Source: Gallionella capsiferriformans ES-2 (lineage in GTDB: Bacteria; Pseudomonadota; Gammaproteobacteria; Burkholderiales; Gallionellaceae). Taken from it: a stretch of DNA of 64,000 nt. The notes beneath the pieces were generated by a model. The model saw only the letters and a list, made by a program, of their open reading frames with translations, ran no database searches and was not told the origin of the DNA. This document shows positions 60,597 to 64,000 of this stretch, piece by piece (position 1 is the first letter of the stretch; each line of letters begins with the position of its first letter). The DNA lies in the NCBI RefSeq assembly GCF_000145255.1, contig NC_014394.1, positions 186,001 to 250,000 on the forward strand. Reading direction: 5' to 3'. The position numbers and the translations under genes are program-made.

Positions 60597-62310
60597 TCCG
60601 GCGGCCTGGCGTTTCATCTACTACGGACTGGCGGTTGTGCTGGCCGTGTTTACCTATTTTTACGCGCTGGATAGCGCGCATATCCCGAAAAATGGCGATG
60701 AGTTTCCCTACACGCATATCACCCGGCTGACCGCGGAGAGCGGACATTTGCTGCCGCTGCAATCGCAATTGCACGGCATGAGAAATACCAAGCCGCCGCT
60801 GTTGTTCTGGCAGGGTATCCTCTCGACGCACTGGGGTGCCCAGTGGACATGGTGGAATCTGCGCTATCCGAGTGTCATTTATACCTTGCTGACCGCGCTG
60901 CTGGTTTTTTTGCTGGCGCACAGGCTGGCCGGTGAGCGCAGATCAGAGGGGGTTGATCCTGTGGAAACGGGTTTTATCGCGGCGCTGACCTATCTGGCCT
61001 TTTTTAGCACCTACCGTTTCGGGCGTCCATTTTTGGTCAACCCTGCCGAAATATTCTGGTTTTTTCTGCCCTTTTTTACGCTGTTGTACTGGCGCACTCA
61101 GGCCTTTGACTCACGGTTGATCGTGCCGCTGCTGTTGGGTGTCGAGGTGGGCATGGGGCTGTTGTATAAATCCTTCGCGCTGGTCGCCCCCGTCAGTCTG
61201 GCCCTGTCCTTATGGTATCTGCATCAGCGCCAGTATCGCTGGTCGGCCTTTATTTTGAAAGATGCGTTGAAGGTTGCCATCACCGTCATCGTCGCATTGG
61301 CGCTGTTCGGGCTGTGGTTCGTCTTCGATCCTGATCCGGCTGCCGTGTGGCGCGAGTTTATCGTCGGTGAAAATGCCGGAAAATTCGGCGCGCAGGGCGG
61401 CAGCTATCTGGGGCATCTGCTCTGGGGGGGCAGCAGTGTCTGGGCGCTGCTGCTCGGCTATCCGATGAATGCCGGACTGCTGGCATTTCCAGTGGCAGCC
61501 TTGGGGTGGGTTGCTTATCGGCGACCGTTGAGTGACGCCGAAAAACTGTTGTGGATATGGATGGGCGTTTTGTTCGTGGTGTTTTGTGTGCCCAGCCAGC
61601 GTTCTGCGCGCTATCTGCTCGAAGCGATGCCGGTCTTGGCGGTGTTGTGTGCACTCAGCTGGCAGCGCATCAGTCGCTGGGCGTTTGTCGCGAGCCTGTT
61701 GCTCTGCGGCGGTGTGCTGGTCTTGCTCGCATTTTTGTCGTGGCGGCTGCAACAGGCCATGCCGGGTGAGGACTTGTATTCGGCGGGTTACTGGCTGTTG
61801 CTCCTGATGACGGCAACGCTGTTGTTGCTGGGGATTTTTCACGCGCGCACGACGCGCTTGGTCACCAATGTGGTGGTGTTGCTGGTGATGTTGTCGCTGG
61901 CGGCTTTTTTGCGTCCGTTCGATGGCATCGCGGGAAATTTCAGTGCCGGCGCACAGCGCTATGCCGCAGGAAAAGAAGTCTGGGTGCCGTGCGACTTCAG
62001 GGCGGTTGACGAGGGTTACCGGTTTATCTTGCCGGGCGCCAAAATTCACGGTTATTTTGCGGGTGCGCCGTTAAGTGTGGGTGAATTGGCATCCCGTTAT
62101 GATCTGTTTGCCGTGCAATTGCCGCTGCAAACGCCTTGCGACGGCTGCAAAATCATCGGCGAACGTCTGGAAATACGCGGTCGCCACAGCCCTGATGAGC
62201 TCAAGCGTATTTTGGCAGGCGAGGTGTTTGAGCAGCTGTTCGTTAAGGAATTGCTGATCGAATCATCCGGTGTGTCTCAGGTTGCCGCGAAGGAAGAGGG
62301 GTGCCGGTAA
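60583..62310 (+). CDS. ArnT/PMT-type membrane glycosyltransferase
   Basis: 575 residues from ATG 60583. About eleven hydrophobic segments. The first periplasmic loop has IPKNGDEFPYTHITRL (acidic residue as catalytic base in GT39/GT83 enzymes) and MRNTKPPLLFWQG near 66, the typical PMT/ArnT pattern. Uses a polyprenyl-phosphate sugar donor at the periplasmic face, fitting GtrA as the flippase. Periplasmic C-terminal domain has a CxxC (TPCDGCKIIG). Shares one base with the next start. Confidence 0.85.
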   Translation: MKRISPAAWRFIYYGLAVVLAVFTYFYALDSAHIPKNGDEFPYTHITRLTAESGHLLPLQSQLHGMRNTKPPLLFWQGILSTHWGAQWTWWNLRYPSVIYTLLTALLVFLLAHRLAGERRSEGVDPVETGFIAALTYLAFFSTYRFGRPFLVNPAEIFWFFLPFFTLLYWRTQAFDSRLIVPLLLGVEVGMGLLYKSFALVAPVSLALSLWYLHQRQYRWSAFILKDALKVAITVIVALALFGLWFVFDPDPAAVWREFIVGENAGKFGAQGGSYLGHLLWGGSSVWALLLGYPMNAGLLAFPVAALGWVAYRRPLSDAEKLLWIWMGVLFVVFCVPSQRSARYLLEAMPVLAVLCALSWQRISRWAFVASLLLCGGVLVLLAFLSWRLQQAMPGEDLYSAGYWLLLLMTATLLLLGIFHARTTRLVTNVVVLLVMLSLAAFLRPFDGIAGNFSAGAQRYAAGKEVWVPCDFRAVDEGYRFILPGAKIHGYFAGAPLSVGELASRYDLFAVQLPLQTPCDGCKIIGERLEIRGRHSPDELKRILAGEVFEQLFVKELLIESSGVSQVAAKEEGCR

Positions 62311-63608
62311 TGTCATGGCAACGCCGCATCCTGTTGAATCTCGTGTTGCTCGCTTTTTCCTGCGGGTTCTATAAAGCGATGTCACGCCCGGCGGCCGCCA
62401 GTTTTAAGATGCAGGCAACAGTGCCGGTGAAGGTTACATCAGCGCGGTACGAGACGCATTTTGCCTCGTCCAAGCTGTTCACGCAGGTACATGCCGCCTC
62501 ATCCATCGAGCTCAAAGACGGGCGCATTCGGGCTTTCTGGTTTTCCGGTAGCCGCGAGGGAGCCAAAGACGTCGCGATACACAGCGCAGTGTTCGATCCT
62601 GCGACCGGTCAATGGAGCGCAGAATTGATTGCCGCGACACGCGAACAGACTCAGTCGACATTACATCGCTATATCGCAAAACTCGGCAACCCGATCGTCG
62701 GTCGCATGAGCGATGGCCGCTTGCGTATGTACTATGTCGCCGTGTCGCTGGGCGGCTGGGCGGGCAGTTCGATTACCACGATGACCTCAAGCGATGAAGG
62801 CACGACATGGACTACGCCGCGCCGACTGATTACATCGCCCTTTATGAATATCAGTACGCTGGTGAAAGGCGCGCCTTTTTTATACAGCGATGGCACGCTA
62901 GGTTTGCCTGTTTATCACGAATTTATCAGTAAATTCGGAGAGATGCTGCATCTGAGCCAAGAGGGCGTCGTACTCGACAAGCAGCGATTGGCCGCCGGTG
63001 GTCAGGGGACTTTGCAGCCTGTCGTGCTGATGCAAAATGAACATTCAGCTAAAGTCTTGATGCGCTATTCAAGCGCATCGGGGCCGCATCGCGTGGTGGC
63101 GGTCAGCACGCAAGATGCGGGGCTGCATTGGTCTGCGCCTGAAAAAACCGCACTGCGTAATCCTGATGCGGCGGTGACTGGCGTAACCCTGCCCGATGGG
63201 CGTATGTTGGCTGTGCTCAATGATCAAGAACTGGGTCGTGATACGTTATCGCTCGTGCTCTCGCAGGATGGCGGCGTCACCTGGCGGGTTGTGCAGTTGC
63301 TGGAAGATCAGCAGCAGGCAAGTTCGCAGCCTGATGAGGCGAATTTCATCAAAAATGCCGCACAGATGATTGAGAGCAGCGATGCTATAAGTACTTCCCG
63401 CCTCGAGCCGGCTGTCGAGTCCGCCAGACGTACCGTGTGTCATGACGGGCATTGTCGCTATGAGTTCTCCTACCCTTATTTGATACAGGCGTCCGGCGGT
63501 GATTTTCATCTCGTCTATACCTGGAACAGAACCTTTATTAAGCATGTCTGGTTTAATTTCGCGTGGCTCGATCAGCGCGCAGGGGAGGTCGATCATGCGC
63601 TTCACTGA
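62310..63608 (+). CDS. Membrane-anchored sialidase-like (BNR/Asp-box) protein
   Basis: 432 residues from ATG 62310. N-terminal hydrophobic segment (about 5-20, ILLNLVLLAFSCGF) as anchor or uncleaved signal, then a six-bladed beta-propeller of the exo-alpha-sialidase superfamily. Three Asp boxes: SSDEGTTW near 161, STQDAGLHW near 268 and SQDGGVTW near 318. Possible active-site Arg in AFWFSGSREGAKDVAI near 70. Whether it hydrolyses sialic acid or another sugar is unknown. It overlaps the next gene by 14 bp. Confidence 0.82.
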   Translation: MSWQRRILLNLVLLAFSCGFYKAMSRPAAASFKMQATVPVKVTSARYETHFASSKLFTQVHAASSIELKDGRIRAFWFSGSREGAKDVAIHSAVFDPATGQWSAELIAATREQTQSTLHRYIAKLGNPIVGRMSDGRLRMYYVAVSLGGWAGSSITTMTSSDEGTTWTTPRRLITSPFMNISTLVKGAPFLYSDGTLGLPVYHEFISKFGEMLHLSQEGVVLDKQRLAAGGQGTLQPVVLMQNEHSAKVLMRYSSASGPHRVVAVSTQDAGLHWSAPEKTALRNPDAAVTGVTLPDGRMLAVLNDQELGRDTLSLVLSQDGGVTWRVVQLLEDQQQASSQPDEANFIKNAAQMIESSDAISTSRLEPAVESARRTVCHDGHCRYEFSYPYLIQASGGDFHLVYTWNRTFIKHVWFNFAWLDQRAGEVDHALH

Positions 63609-64000
63609 TATCAGCGCGCTTGCCGGTATCGCATTTGCGATCATGGTGCTCGCCTTACATCTACCTCTGATCAATCGGTTAAAGCAAATCAGCTTGTTTG
63701 GCGTGCTCCTGTTCATCGCGGCGCTCATTCCGGCCGATGGTCTGTCTGTTGCTGAATTCGTCCGGGGGATGCTGGGGGATTTGAGCTTTTCGACACTGCT
63801 GCTGTTGGCCATAGCATACGGTCGCATCCTGTCGGCGCGGTTGCATCGCAACGAGATACGCCATGATATAGATGGCTCGTTGCCGGTGTTGAGTGTCATC
63901 GCACTTGCGGCACTGGCGCTATATCCTTTTGCGCTGGGGATCGGGATGACTGACCCTTACCGGCTGGGTTACGGCGACATGGGATTTTTAGGCGGATTGC
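63595..64000 (+). CDS. Polytopic membrane protein, 5' part (cut by window end)
   Basis: Open from ATG 63595 to the window edge, 135 codons, no stop. Starts MRFTDISALAGIAFAIMVLAL; hydrophobic segments at about 8-23, 34-48, 62-80 and 95-110. GGGGAGG lies just upstream. Not recognised from this portion; could be an exported-glycan permease, transferase or dolichol-type membrane enzyme. Overlaps the sialidase-like gene by 14 bp, so it belongs to the same operon. Confidence 0.7.
   Translation, partial: MRFTDISALAGIAFAIMVLALHLPLINRLKQISLFGVLLFIAALIPADGLSVAEFVRGMLGDLSFSTLLLLAIAYGRILSARLHRNEIRHDIDGSLPVLSVIALAALALYPFALGIGMTDPYRLGYGDMGFLGGL

Overview
This window reads as chromosomal core genome of a betaproteobacterium. 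The 16S rRNA gene, the tRNA-Ile/tRNA-Ala spacer, and the gene neighbourhoods (mrcA divergent from pilMNOPQ-aroKB-dgt, gltBD-hemE, a DUF2782 gene next to thrB, cca next to slt) suggest the Nitrosomonadales, and I lean towards an iron-oxidiser-type Gallionellaceae lineage. That family placement is inference from memory and was not tested by search. I see no insertion sequence, prophage, integrase or CRISPR array.

Layout. 1-3.5 kb: the 3' end of hemB, a convergent nucleotidyltransferase-like gene, and mrcA (PBP1a) on the minus strand. 3.5-11.4 kb: a plus-strand run, pilM-pilN-pilO-pilP-pilQ (type IV pilus alignment complex and secretin), then aroK-aroB-dgt, closed by a bidirectional terminator. 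11.5-19.9 kb: a minus-strand minor-pilin operon (pilE-like, fimT, pilV, pilW, pilX, pilY1), preceded by a TonB-like gene and a small repeat-bearing orphan. Together the two pil blocks supply most of the pilus machinery and its tip complex. 20.1-27.4 kb: gltB, gltD and hemE. 27.4-33.4 kb: a complete rRNA operon (16S, tRNA-Ile, tRNA-Ala, 23S, 5S) with three tandem promoters, boxA sites and long-range processing stems. 33.4-41.9 kb: priA, a membrane protein with a c-type haem motif overlapping an FAD-linked 2-hydroxyacid dehydrogenase-type gene, argS, a SPOR-domain protein, dsbA and an SDR gene. 42-47.4 kb: DUF2782, thrB, two membrane proteins, a MEKHLA-domain gene and uvrD. 47.5-56 kb: a decayed coiled-coil ORF, ttcA, a pteridine-reductase-like SDR, a MidA-type methyltransferase, an EF-hand protein, cca, slt, rdgC and a LOG-family gene. 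56-64 kb: polA, then an overlapping cluster of envelope-glycan genes (GT9 transferase, GtrA, ArnT/PMT-type transferase, membrane-anchored sialidase-like protein, and a membrane protein cut by the window end).

Most notable signals. First, a candidate small RNA on the minus strand at about 41911-42015, between the SDR gene and the DUF2782 gene. It has two hairpins whose loops carry CCUCCC (anti-Shine-Dalgarno) sequence, followed by a strong terminator. This resembles the sibling/'cuckoo'-type anti-SD sRNAs. Second, the five-gene glycan cluster with the sialidase-like protein. Third, the haem-motif membrane protein coupled to an FAD dehydrogenase. Fourth, a nonsense-interrupted coiled-coil gene built of 21-bp repeats.
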